Assembly: GCA_964369755.1 (NCBI GenBank)
Contig: CAYJFY010000040.1
Coordinates: forward strand, 1 to 22,600
Direction of reading: 5' to 3'
DNA from: CAUPWF01 sp964369755
Lineage (GTDB): Bacteria > Bacillota > Clostridia > Lachnospirales > Lachnospiraceae
Length of the DNA stretch: 22,600 nucleotides
Shown: piece by piece, positions 1-7,515 of the stretch
How the letters are laid out: every line of letters begins with the position of its first letter
Position numbering within the stretch: position 1 is the first letter of the stretch
Translations under genes and position numbers: made by a program
The notes under the pieces: model-generated
Database searches by the model: none
Seen by the model: the letters and a program-made list of their open reading frames with translations, nothing else
Told to the model about the DNA's origin: nothing

Positions 1-21
1 TCAGGCAAAAAAATAGTAACT

Positions 22-41
22 ATTCAGCCTTATGACTGAAT
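22..41 (+). other. Small hairpin in the leader of the ECF transporter gene
   Basis: ATTCAG and CTGAAT are 6-base complementary arms around an 8-base loop, ending about 13 bases before the ribosome binding site of the next gene. RibU-type genes are often controlled by FMN riboswitches, but the bases present do not contain recognisable FMN-riboswitch core elements. Any aptamer would lie upstream of the window. The hairpin may be part of an expression platform or incidental. Confidence 0.3.
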
Positions 42-69
42 GATTACAACACTTAAGGAGAGAAAGAAA

Positions 70-675
70 ATGAACACACTAAACAAAAACAAGAAACTAA
101 ACGTAAGAACACTGACACATGTAGGGTTATTATCAGCAATTGCAGTTATATTGATGATGTTTGAAATTCCACTTTTTTTCGCACCGAGCTTCTATAAGAT
201 TGACTTAAGCGAGGTGCCAGTGCTGATTGGAACATTTGCAATCGGTCCGGTGGCAGGGGTTTGTATCGAATTAATCAAAATTTTATTGAACTTTTTATTG
301 GATGGGAGTACCACTGCTGGGGTTGGAGAAATCGCCAATTTTTTAATTGGATGTGCATTCATTGTACCTGCGGGTATTATCTATAAAAAGGATAAGACGA
401 GGAAGTCTGCGATTATAGGAATGACATTTGGTACAGTGTTTATGGCAATTCTAGGATGTTTTTTGAATGCATATGTGCTATTGCCAACTTATGCGAATGC
501 ATTCCAGATGCCGATTGAGGGATTGATTGAGATGGGAAGTGCAGTGAATGCTGGAATCACAGATTTATTTACCTTCGTTGTCCTTGCAGTGGCACCATTC
601 AATTTGTTGAAGGGTGTGATTGTTTCCGTTGTGGTTGGAGTGATTTACAAAAAAATCAGTACAGTTTTGAGATAA
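70..675 (+). CDS. ECF transporter S component, riboflavin (RibU)-like
   Basis: This is the substrate-binding membrane subunit of an energy-coupling-factor vitamin importer. It would work with a shared EcfA/EcfA'/EcfT module that is not encoded here. The 201-residue protein is almost entirely hydrophobic with about six membrane segments. A positively charged start and the early stretch KIDLSEVPVLIGTFAIGP resemble the KVDFSxxPVLIG region of RibU, as does the closing PFNLLKGVIVSVVVGVIYKK. The start at 70 is chosen because AAGGAGAG lies just upstream. An in-frame ATG at 40 would put that Shine-Dalgarno inside the gene. It probably ends its own transcript or is separate from the next gene, which has its own promoter. 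Riboflavin is the best guess for the substrate. Other ECF S components (folate, pantothenate, queuosine precursors) look similar, so substrate confidence is lower than family confidence. Confidence 0.8.
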   Translation: MNTLNKNKKLNVRTLTHVGLLSAIAVILMMFEIPLFFAPSFYKIDLSEVPVLIGTFAIGPVAGVCIELIKILLNFLLDGSTTAGVGEIANFLIGCAFIVPAGIIYKKDKTRKSAIIGMTFGTVFMAILGCFLNAYVLLPTYANAFQMPIEGLIEMGSAVNAGITDLFTFVVLAVAPFNLLKGVIVSVVVGVIYKKISTVLR

Positions 676-678
676 AAA

Positions 679-707
679 TGGAAAAAGAATCTTTTGCGTG
701 GTATAAT
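679..707 (+). promoter_or_regulatory. Extended -10 promoter for the tsa/rnz/ispD gene run
   Basis: A perfect TATAAT at 702-707 is preceded by TG-G, giving an extended -10 (TGGTATAAT). A weak -35 candidate TGGAAA at 679-684 sits 17 bases upstream. It lies in the gap between the ECF gene and the YcxB-like gene and points into the housekeeping run. Confidence 0.6.
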
Positions 708-760
708 GTGCATATTGAGTTGTGGGAGCAATGAAAAAATAAACATTATGGAGGCAGGAG

Positions 761-1267
761 ATGTCGATAAAAATAGAAGTACAGATGACAGTAAAAACGA
801 TGTATTCCTTTCTGATACATCACACATACACAAGCTTTAGTGGGATTTTTGGAGTGGTTCTAGGAATTGCATTTATCTTTTTTGGATTTCGAAACATGGA
901 TGCGAGCACCATCCAACCCGCTTTGGTATACTTCTTTATCGGAGTGATGTTTGTGTTTGGTAATCCGATATTATTGTATGGGAGAGCTAAAAAGCAAGTG
1001 AAGTCGAGTCCTTCTTTTCAGCAACCAATTTGTTATGAATTAGGAGAAGAGGGGATCACGGTAAGTCAAGGGGATGAGTCGAATGAAGTGAGTTGGGACA
1101 GCCTTATGAAGGTGACAACGAACGGTACATCCATGATTGTATATGTGAATCGAATGAGAGCGCTGATACTTCCAAAAGTAGCCTTTGGAGAACAATATGC
1201 GGCAGCAGTGGAGATGGTTTCAACCCACATGCCACCCAATAAGGTTCATTTTAGAAGTATGAAGTAG
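761..1267 (+). CDS. YcxB-like membrane protein of unknown function
   Basis: A 168-residue protein with two hydrophobic segments near residues 27-45 and 54-74 joined by a short loop. A soluble C-terminal half follows, containing the pattern YELGEEGITV...EVSWDSLMKV...IVYVNRMRALILPKVAF. This layout (N-terminal TM hairpin, then a small beta-rich domain with a 'W..l..v' and a 'lPK..f' motif) is that of the YcxB-like C-terminal domain family, whose biochemical role is not established. The start follows GGAGGCAGGAG. It is the first gene behind the extended -10 promoter and ends 21 bases before tsaE, so it probably shares that transcript. The link to tRNA modification is by position only. Confidence 0.65.
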   Translation: MSIKIEVQMTVKTMYSFLIHHTYTSFSGIFGVVLGIAFIFFGFRNMDASTIQPALVYFFIGVMFVFGNPILLYGRAKKQVKSSPSFQQPICYELGEEGITVSQGDESNEVSWDSLMKVTTNGTSMIVYVNRMRALILPKVAFGEQYAAAVEMVSTHMPPNKVHFRSMK

Positions 1268-1288
1268 GAACTGGTAAAGAGGTGGAAG

Positions 1289-1732
1289 ATGAGCGATGAA
1301 ACAATGATGTATCTAGATAGCGAAAGTCCAGAGGAGACCTTCGAGCTTGGGCGGATGATTGGACAGGAGTGTAAGGCTGGATCTGTATATACTTTAGTGG
1401 GCGACCTAGGGGTAGGGAAGACGGTATTTACACAAGGGCTTGCACAAGGCCTAGGGGTAGAAGATGTGGTGAGCAGCCCGACATTTACTATTGTACAAGA
1501 GTATCAGGGAAAGAAACTACCATTCTATCATTTTGATGTATATCGAATCAATGATCTGGAAGAAATGTATGAAATTGGATTTGAGGATTATTTCTACGGG
1601 CAGGGGGTATGCTTGATAGAATGGGCGAACCTAATTGAGGAGATTTTACCCAAGGAGCGAGTGGAGATTCGAATCGAGAAAGTGCCGGAGAAGGGGTTTG
1701 GATTTCGAAAAATCACAGTAAATCCGTTGTAA
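1289..1732 (+). CDS. tsaE: tRNA threonylcarbamoyladenosine biosynthesis ATPase TsaE
   Basis: TsaE is the small ATPase that drives turnover of the TsaB-TsaD complex making N6-threonylcarbamoyladenosine at position 37 of ANN-decoding tRNAs. The 147-residue length is normal for the family. The Walker A loop GDLGVGKT is at residues 38-45. SSPTFTIVQEY follows as the switch region, then FDVYRI and the characteristic LIEWANLI. The start follows AAAGAGGTGG. It is 16 bases from tsaB, and the neighbouring tsaB and tsaD fit the pathway. TsaC/TsaC2, which makes the threonylcarbamoyl-AMP, is not in the window. Confidence 0.95.
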   Translation: MSDETMMYLDSESPEETFELGRMIGQECKAGSVYTLVGDLGVGKTVFTQGLAQGLGVEDVVSSPTFTIVQEYQGKKLPFYHFDVYRINDLEEMYEIGFEDYFYGQGVCLIEWANLIEEILPKERVEIRIEKVPEKGFGFRKITVNPL

Positions 1733-1748
1733 GAAGAGGAAGAGATAG

Positions 1749-2453
1749 ATGAAGATTTTGGCATTAGAGAGTTCGGCATTGGTTGCAAGCGTGGCAATTG
1801 TAACGGAGGAAGAATTGGTGGGGCTCTATACAATCAATTACAAGAAGACGCATTCACAGACTTTGTTGCCGATGTTAGATGAGTTATGTAAGCAGATTGA
1901 ATTGAATACAGAAGAGATTGATGCAATTGCAGTGACGGGTGGACCAGGGTCTTTTACAGGGCTGAGGATTGGAGCGGCTACGGCAAAAGGACTTGGACTG
2001 GCTTGGGGGAAACCTTTAATCAGTGTTCCGACAGCAGAAGCGATGGCATACCAGATGTATGGAAATACAGGGATTATCTGTCCCCTCCTTAATGCGAGAA
2101 GGCAGCAGGTGTATACGGGGCTATATGAGTTTGATCAGGAGAAATGCTTTCGAGTAGTGGAAGAACAATCGGCAATCGCAATGACAGAGTTAATTGATCA
2201 GTTGAATCAGATGGGGAGAGAAGTTACCTTCTTGGGTGATGGTGTTCCTGTGCATGCAGCATTGATAAAAGAGACACTAAAGGTACCGTTTCACTTTGCA
2301 CCAGCGCATTGCAATCGACAGAATGCAGCAGCACTTGCGACGCGTGCGCTAGAATATTACAAAGAAGGAAAATGGGAGACTGCAGCGGAGCACAAACCAG
2401 ATTATCTAAGGGTTTCACAGGCGGAACGTGAGCGAATGGAACGAGAAGGATGA
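1749..2453 (+). CDS. tsaB: tRNA threonylcarbamoyladenosine biosynthesis protein TsaB
   Basis: TsaB is the inactive ASKHA-fold partner that dimerises with TsaD in t6A synthesis. The 234-residue protein starts MKILALESSALVASVAIV, the family's phosphate-1-like strand, and carries the highly typical GGPGSFTGLRIGAATAKGL near residues 58-76. PLLNARRQQVYTGLY and FLGDGVP follow in the expected order. Start codon ATG after GAAGAGGAAGAG. Its stop overlaps the start of rimI by the ATGA arrangement, implying translational coupling. Confidence 0.95.
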   Translation: MKILALESSALVASVAIVTEEELVGLYTINYKKTHSQTLLPMLDELCKQIELNTEEIDAIAVTGGPGSFTGLRIGAATAKGLGLAWGKPLISVPTAEAMAYQMYGNTGIICPLLNARRQQVYTGLYEFDQEKCFRVVEEQSAIAMTELIDQLNQMGREVTFLGDGVPVHAALIKETLKVPFHFAPAHCNRQNAAALATRALEYYKEGKWETAAEHKPDYLRVSQAERERMEREG

Positions 2454-2920
2454 GAGTAAGAGAAGCAGTACTGACTGATATTGAGCAGATTGCGGAGCAG
2501 GAAAGAGAGATATTCACAGATTATTGGAGTGAATCTAGCTTGAGAGAGTCGTTTCGACAGCCTCATGTACTGATGCTAGTGGTTGCAACAGAGTTAGAGG
2601 ATAAAGAAGCAGAGGAAATTTGTGCATATCTAATCCTGTACGTCTCAGGTGATGAGATGGAGATAGCGAATCTGGCCGTTTCTCCAAAACATAGAAGAAA
2701 AGGTTTGGCAAACATGTTATTAGAGGAAGGGTTTCAGCGAACGAGACGAGTAGGGGTTCGGAGAGTCTTCCTTGAAGTGCGTGAGGGGAACGATGCTGCC
2801 AGAGCTCTATATCGTGGTTTGGGTTTTGTTGAGATTGGTATGCGGAAAAATTATTATGACCAGCCAGTTGAGCATGCGATAATTATGGAAAAGAAACTAG
2901 ATATTTCCACTAGTATTTGA
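2450..2920 (+). CDS. rimI: Ribosomal-protein-alanine N-acetyltransferase RimI (GNAT)
   Basis: A 156-residue GNAT acetyltransferase. RimI acetylates the N-terminal alanine of ribosomal protein S18 in E. coli, and RimI genes are often fused or adjacent to tsaB/tsaD. Visible elements are the beta4 strand EIANLAVSPKHRRKGLANMLL, with the acetyl-CoA pyrophosphate loop RRKGLA, then VFLEVREGNDAARALYRGLGFVEIGMRKNYY, the standard motif B region with NxxAxxLYxxLGF. It overlaps tsaB by four bases. Substrate specificity in Firmicutes is less well fixed, so the name rests on domain plus context. Confidence 0.88.
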   Translation: MRVREAVLTDIEQIAEQEREIFTDYWSESSLRESFRQPHVLMLVVATELEDKEAEEICAYLILYVSGDEMEIANLAVSPKHRRKGLANMLLEEGFQRTRRVGVRRVFLEVREGNDAARALYRGLGFVEIGMRKNYYDQPVEHAIIMEKKLDISTSI

Positions 2921-2944
2921 CGAAAAATGTCGTTATAATAAATG
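2917..2944 (+). promoter_or_regulatory. Possible internal promoter before the small four-cysteine gene
   Basis: TTGACG (2917-2922) overlaps the rimI stop, and TATAAT lies at 2934-2939. The spacing between these two is only 11 bases. A 16-base spacing would use the poor -10 TAAATG at 2939-2944. The elements are suggestive but the geometry is not canonical. Confidence 0.25.
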
Positions 2945-2986
2945 CCGTAGGATGATGATGCAGTGAGGCAAAAAGGAGGCATTTTT

Positions 2987-3223
2987 TTGAAAAAGTATTG
3001 TGTGAAAATGCAAGAGGACATGAAGGTGGAACGCATTGTTTGTAATCAATGCAAAAAAGAGATAGAAGTGATGGATGGAGTTGCGCAGGAGGGGGTATTC
3101 TCTGTAGAGAAGAAATGGGGATATTTCTCAGACAAAGACGGAGAGATTCACCGATTTGACTTGTGCGAGTCTTGTTATGATAAATTCATTGCCGGATTTG
3201 AGCTGGCGGCGGAAATCGTGTAA
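2987..3223 (+). CDS. Small four-cysteine (zinc-ribbon-like) protein
   Basis: A 78-residue protein starting with TTG, chosen because AAGGAGG at 2973-2979 is 7 bases upstream. A GTG further upstream at 2963 would place that Shine-Dalgarno inside the gene. Two CxxC knuckles are present: CNQC at residues 19-22 and CESC at 60-63. This suggests one structural zinc, separated by an acidic, aromatic stretch (KKWGYFSDKDGEIHRFDLC). Between rimI and rnz it is likely cotranscribed with the tRNA-processing genes. No enzymatic motif is visible and no named family is recognised with certainty, so the function is unknown. Confidence 0.75.
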   Translation: MKKYCVKMQEDMKVERIVCNQCKKEIEVMDGVAQEGVFSVEKKWGYFSDKDGEIHRFDLCESCYDKFIAGFELAAEIV

Positions 3224-3268
3224 AAGTAGAAGTTTTATACTGTTTAGCGAGAAAGGAATGGTTTTTAG

Positions 3269-4183
3269 ATGTTAGATGTTTGTTTGTTGGGTACAGGTGG
3301 GATGATGCCCCTGCCCTATCGTTGGTTGACTTCGTTGATGCTTCGATTTAATGGGAGTAGCGTATTGATCGATTGTGGAGAAGGCACGCAAATTGCACTG
3401 AAGGAAAAGGGGTGGAGCTTTAAGCCGATTGATACGATTTGTTTCACCCATTATCACGGTGATCATATCAGTGGATTGCCAGGCCTTCTATTAACCATGG
3501 GAAATGCTGATCGAAGAGAACCATTGACTTTGATCGGGCCAAAAGGATTAGAGAGAGTAGTGAGCGCGCTTCGGGTAATTGCACCGGAGCTTCCTTTTGA
3601 CATAATCTACAAGGAAATAAATGGAAATGAGCAAATCTTTGAGATCAATGGCTATCGATTGAAGGCGTTTAAGGTGAATCATAACATCCTGTGCTACGGA
3701 TATACCATAGAGATCGATCGGGCAGGAAAGTTTAATCCCGTACAAGCAAAAGAACTAGGCATACCTGTCCAGAAGTGGAGCATCTTGCAAAAGGGCGAGG
3801 TGGTAGAGTGTGATGGAAAAACCTTTACACCAGATATGGTGATGGGAGCGCAGAGAAAGGGGCTAAAGGTTACCTATACTACGGATACCCGTCCAACAGA
3901 ATCCATCAAAGAGAATGCAAAGGGTTCTGACTTGTTCATCTGCGAGGGAATGTACGGAGAGAAGGATAAGGCAGCAAAAGCGAGAGAGTATAAGCATATG
4001 ACATTCTATGAGGCTGCAAATTTGGCGAAGGAAGCGAGAGTCAAAGAACTATGGTTGACACACTATAGCCCATCGTTAACGTGGCCAGAGGAATATATGG
4101 GTGATGTGAGGAAGATATTCTCACGTGCGAAGGCTGCAAAAGATGGGTTTACAAAAGAGTTGGATTTTGAGGAAGAGAAATAA
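3269..4183 (+). CDS. rnz: Ribonuclease Z (tRNA 3' processing endonuclease)
   Basis: RNase Z cuts the 3' trailer from tRNA precursors. The 304-residue length fits the short bacterial form. The start MLDVCLLGTGGMMPLPYRWL has the family's GTGG-P-RW-TS entry. The metallo-beta-lactamase metal motif HYHGDH is complete (H61, H63, D65, H66). Later metal ligands appear in KVNHNILCYGY, TTDTRP and the closing LTHYSPSL. The exosite arm region GKFNPVQAKELGIPVQKW is present, distinguishing it from generic beta-lactamase-fold hydrolases. The Shine-Dalgarno AAAGGA is a little far, about 11 bases, from the ATG. Gap to tsaD is 12 bases. Confidence 0.95.
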   Translation: MLDVCLLGTGGMMPLPYRWLTSLMLRFNGSSVLIDCGEGTQIALKEKGWSFKPIDTICFTHYHGDHISGLPGLLLTMGNADRREPLTLIGPKGLERVVSALRVIAPELPFDIIYKEINGNEQIFEINGYRLKAFKVNHNILCYGYTIEIDRAGKFNPVQAKELGIPVQKWSILQKGEVVECDGKTFTPDMVMGAQRKGLKVTYTTDTRPTESIKENAKGSDLFICEGMYGEKDKAAKAREYKHMTFYEAANLAKEARVKELWLTHYSPSLTWPEEYMGDVRKIFSRAKAAKDGFTKELDFEEEK

Positions 4184-4195
4184 GGAGAGAGATAG

Positions 4196-5230
4196 ATGGA
4201 AAGGAATCAGGCAGAGGATGTCATTATTCTTGCAATTGAGAGTTCTTGTGACGAGACAGCAGCAGCGGTAGTGAAGAACGGGCGCACGGTATTATCGAAT
4301 GTGATTTCCTCTCAAATAGAGGTGCATAAGGTGTATGGTGGGGTTGTGCCAGAGATCGCGTCTAGGAAGCATATAGAGAAGATCAATCAGGTGATCGAAG
4401 AGGCATTGGCAGAGGCGAAACTTACCTTGGAACAGATCGATGTTATTGCAGTAACCTATGGACCAGGTTTGGTTGGAGCTTTGTTGGTTGGGGTGGCAGA
4501 GGCGAAAGCCATCGCATTTGCGAAGGGTTTGCCATTAGTCGGTGTTCATCATATCGAAGGACATGTTTCAGCAAATTACATCGCACATCCAGAACTGAAG
4601 CCGCCATTTATGTGTCTGATCGTTTCGGGAGGACACACGCATTTGGTTCGAGTGAGTGACTATGGAGAGTATGAAATCATAGGAAGAACAAGAGACGATG
4701 CAGCGGGGGAAGCCTTTGATAAGGTGGCGCGCGCAATTGGATTGGGATACCCAGGTGGTCCCAAGATTGATGAAATTTCAAAGAGTGGGAATGCAGAAGC
4801 GATTACATTTCCAAAGGCGAAGGTCGAGAATGCACCATATGACTTTAGTTTTAGCGGAGTGAAATCAGCCGTGTTAAATTATATCAACGGTTGCCAAATG
4901 AAGGGCACGGAATATGTACAAGCAGATGTGGCAGCATCCTTCCAAAAGGCAGTGGTCGATGTGCTTACGGAGAAAAGCGTAGCGGCTACTTTGGAATGCG
5001 GGTTAGACAAATTGGTCATTGCAGGTGGAGTGGCAGCAAACAGTAGTTTGCGGGCATCACTTGAGCAAGCTTGTCTAGAAGCTGGGGTGAAATTCTATCA
5101 CCCGACGTCAATTCTATGTACTGACAATGCGGCGATGATTGGTGCGGCAGCGTACTATGAATACCTGAAAGGGAATATAAATGGTTGGGATTTAAATGCG
5201 GTACCAAACTTAAAGATTGGTCAGAGATAG
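4196..5230 (+). CDS. tsaD: tRNA N6-adenosine threonylcarbamoyltransferase TsaD
   Basis: TsaD (Gcp/YgjD/Kae1) transfers the threonylcarbamoyl group to A37 of tRNA. The 344-residue protein has AIESSCDETAAAVV near the N terminus and TYGPGLVGALLVG around 88-99. The iron-binding HxxxH is H119 and H123 in HHIEGH, followed by the SGGHTHLV loop. The late metal aspartate sits in CTDNAAMIGAAAY. All are standard for an active enzyme. Start follows AAGGAGAG. It lies 12 bases after rnz and 15 before ispD, in one operon-like run with tsaE and tsaB. Confidence 0.96.
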   Translation: MERNQAEDVIILAIESSCDETAAAVVKNGRTVLSNVISSQIEVHKVYGGVVPEIASRKHIEKINQVIEEALAEAKLTLEQIDVIAVTYGPGLVGALLVGVAEAKAIAFAKGLPLVGVHHIEGHVSANYIAHPELKPPFMCLIVSGGHTHLVRVSDYGEYEIIGRTRDDAAGEAFDKVARAIGLGYPGGPKIDEISKSGNAEAITFPKAKVENAPYDFSFSGVKSAVLNYINGCQMKGTEYVQADVAASFQKAVVDVLTEKSVAATLECGLDKLVIAGGVAANSSLRASLEQACLEAGVKFYHPTSILCTDNAAMIGAAAYYEYLKGNINGWDLNAVPNLKIGQR

Positions 5231-5245
5231 GCGAGGAGGTAGTGG

Positions 5246-5917
5246 ATGAAGTCGACAGCGATTGTTGTAGCCGCAGGCAGCGGGAAGCGAATGGGATCCG
5301 ATATAAAAAAACAGTATATGTTATTGAACGAGAAGCCGATTCTATATTATTCACTCAAGGCGTTGCAAGAGTTCAAAGAAGTGGGGGAAATTATTCTAGT
5401 TACTTCCAGTGAAGATATTGATTATTGTAGAAGAGAAATTATTGAAGTGTATGGGTTGAATAAGGTGAAACATATTGTAGGTGGTGGAGCAGAACGATAC
5501 CATTCGGTATGGAATGGACTCCAATGCGTAGAGGCGGACTGCGACTTCGTGCTAGTACAAGATGGAGCGCGCCCGATGTTGACGGAGAAAATCATAGCAG
5601 AGGGGTTGGACTGTGTAAAACAATACGGAAGCGCGGTGGCTGGAGTACCTTCTAAGGATACCGTGAAAATTTTAGATGAAGATAATTTTGTGGTCGATAC
5701 ACCGAATAGGGAACGGGTTTGGAACATCCAAACACCGCAGATATTTCGAAGAGAACTTATAATGGAAGCGTATCAGAATATGATGGAGAAAAATCCGATA
5801 GGAATAACGGATGATGCAATGGTAGTCGAAGCATATACAAATCACAGAGTGAAAATATATATGGCTGACTACCGCAACATAAAAATAACTACGCCTGACG
5901 ATCTTAGAAAAAGTTAA
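5246..5917 (+). CDS. ispD: 2-C-methyl-D-erythritol 4-phosphate cytidylyltransferase IspD
   Basis: IspD couples CTP to methylerythritol phosphate in the non-mevalonate isoprenoid pathway. The 223-residue sequence begins VVAAGSGKRMG, the nucleotide loop. R15 and K22 are spaced as the catalytic Arg/Lys pair of E. coli IspD (R20, K27). QDGARP and NIQTPQIFR follow, and the protein ends ITTPDDLRKS, slightly shorter than usual because many homologues carry a final helix after ITTPEDL. The last 14 bases overlap the end of the convergent diguanylate cyclase gene. A ribitol-phosphate cytidylyltransferase (TarI) is a close relative, but no teichoic acid genes adjoin. Confidence 0.9.
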   Translation: MKSTAIVVAAGSGKRMGSDIKKQYMLLNEKPILYYSLKALQEFKEVGEIILVTSSEDIDYCRREIIEVYGLNKVKHIVGGGAERYHSVWNGLQCVEADCDFVLVQDGARPMLTEKIIAEGLDCVKQYGSAVAGVPSKDTVKILDEDNFVVDTPNRERVWNIQTPQIFRRELIMEAYQNMMEKNPIGITDDAMVVEAYTNHRVKIYMADYRNIKITTPDDLRKS

Positions 5918-7487
5918 AACCGTTCTTGGTTTCTTTCTTGCAAGCATACATCGCTAAGTCTGCCTGGTGATATAAGGTCTGGAACGTCTGGTGTTCATCT
6001 GTGATTACAGTGATTCCAACACTTGCTGAGACTTCAATCGAGGTGCCCTCATGGCCATCATGCGAATATACTTTGCGAATGCTTTCGCAGAGTGTATTCG
6101 CTTTTTTTGCGAGTTTTGTCGTGTCTGGATCACTTCGGAAGAGTACCATGAATTCATCGCCTCCGATGCGTCCGATTAGGTCATCGGAGCGGAAGGTAGT
6201 GATGATTTTTTCGCTGACTTCTCTCAATACATCATCCCCATAAGCATGCCCAAAATTATCATTGATGGCTTTGAAGTTATCTAAATCAATCATGAACAAG
6301 GCACCTGGATTCTCAGCATCTAGATGTCTTTGAATATGGAGCTCAATTGCTTTTTTATTCAGTAGACCAGTGAGTGGATCTCGTTCGGCAAGAATTTTCA
6401 ATTCTTCTTCCTTTACCTTTGCTTCATGGATATCATCGGTTACGGTTACAACAGCCATAATATCCCCAGTAGTTGGGTCTAAAGCTGATGTGGTAGTAGA
6501 GCGGATCCAACGATTGACACCGTTTAGCGATATCTGACCTTCGTAACTAGTCTCCTGAATACCACTAAGGTGGGCAGCCATGATACTAGACGATGACTCT
6601 TTTTCTATGATTTCCTCTAATTCGTCTGGTTTCACCATAGTAGGCAATGCAGTTCGCAAATACTCGCTATAAGTCATTTCTGGAGTCGGTTGAGCAACAC
6701 CCATGGATAACATGTTCACAATTTCATCGGTTGAACAATTGATCGTAATAACTGCTAGAGATCGTTTCTCCACTACGGTTTTAAAGATGGCATCTTTTTC
6801 AAGTTGTTCTCTTCGTGCTCTGGCGCGGTCTAGGATGACGAGGGCAACAATGGCGATATAAGTAGAGAACAGCCATGTAAAGGCAGCGATTAATTGATGG
6901 ATTGCAAGGTAGTCGTAGGTGATTTCATGGATATAGACATTTCCGTTAAAAATCATATATACATTTGCAAGTGCAGTGGAAAGCACGTAAATTGCTAAAT
7001 ATTCATCACGCTGTGTTATTATGTTTGAGTATTCCTCGTTGACACCGAGTTGGCTGAATGCAACCATTGTCGCACTAAAGGCGGAGGTTAAAATCAAAAG
7101 AGCCCAAAAAGTAGTTTGATTTTGTGATAATTCCAAAATGGTTTCGCCTGTGATAAGAGACACAATAGATGTAATGATTGCTCTTGAACACATAATATGT
7201 AGGTTGAAGGAGAACACGCATGCTAGTTTGGATAAGAGTGATTGTTCGCGATAAAATCCCATGATGGAGCATAGAAAAACGACCAACATGAGGAAATATC
7301 CGAGCGAGGACATGCTTCCAAACAGGTATAGCAAGACGGTTCCAATCACACCACTGATGAGACTGAATCCCCATACTTTGTATTTGTTGCCTTGTACACC
7401 GAAGATTTTTTCGGTGTAGGTGAAGTAGATGACATTGTTGATTAAAAACGCAATCAAAAATCCTATGATTAAAAATATTGTTGTCAT
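5904..7487 (-). CDS. Membrane-anchored diguanylate cyclase (multi-TM, PAS-like, GGDEF)
   Basis: The enzyme would make c-di-GMP from two GTP at the membrane. The 527-residue protein has roughly seven hydrophobic segments in residues 1-220, then a basic/coiled linker (RARARREQLEKD). A PAS-like sensory domain at about 235-355 ends in the typical VVTVTDDIHEAK. A GGDEF domain follows from about 365. The active-site GGDEF is intact at 442-446, and an allosteric I-site RxxD is present at 433-436 (RSDD), so product inhibition is expected. LAERDPLTGLLNK is the usual domain entry. Start ATG follows AAAGG. It is 28 bases downstream of the response regulator, so it is likely the third gene of the two-component operon. 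No separate EAL or HD-GYP partner is visible in the window. Confidence 0.93.
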   Translation of the reverse strand: MTTIFLIIGFLIAFLINNVIYFTYTEKIFGVQGNKYKVWGFSLISGVIGTVLLYLFGSMSSLGYFLMLVVFLCSIMGFYREQSLLSKLACVFSFNLHIMCSRAIITSIVSLITGETILELSQNQTTFWALLILTSAFSATMVAFSQLGVNEEYSNIITQRDEYLAIYVLSTALANVYMIFNGNVYIHEITYDYLAIHQLIAAFTWLFSTYIAIVALVILDRARARREQLEKDAIFKTVVEKRSLAVITINCSTDEIVNMLSMGVAQPTPEMTYSEYLRTALPTMVKPDELEEIIEKESSSSIMAAHLSGIQETSYEGQISLNGVNRWIRSTTTSALDPTTGDIMAVVTVTDDIHEAKVKEEELKILAERDPLTGLLNKKAIELHIQRHLDAENPGALFMIDLDNFKAINDNFGHAYGDDVLREVSEKIITTFRSDDLIGRIGGDEFMVLFRSDPDTTKLAKKANTLCESIRKVYSHDGHEGTSIEVSASVGITVITDEHQTFQTLYHQADLAMYACKKETKNGFNFF

Positions 7488-7515
7488 ATGAATTACCTTT
7501 CAAGAGTATTTTGAA

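Noticed and set aside
1..69. Tail of an FMN riboswitch upstream of the RibU-like gene
   Set aside because: The available bases contain only a short hairpin and none of the conserved FMN aptamer elements. An aptamer could lie outside the window, but cannot be claimed.
7075..7503. 142-codon minus-strand frame overlapping the 5' part of the diguanylate cyclase gene
   Set aside because: It is the out-of-frame shadow of the membrane region. The composition is odd (many His, Gln, Cys) and there is no family resemblance.
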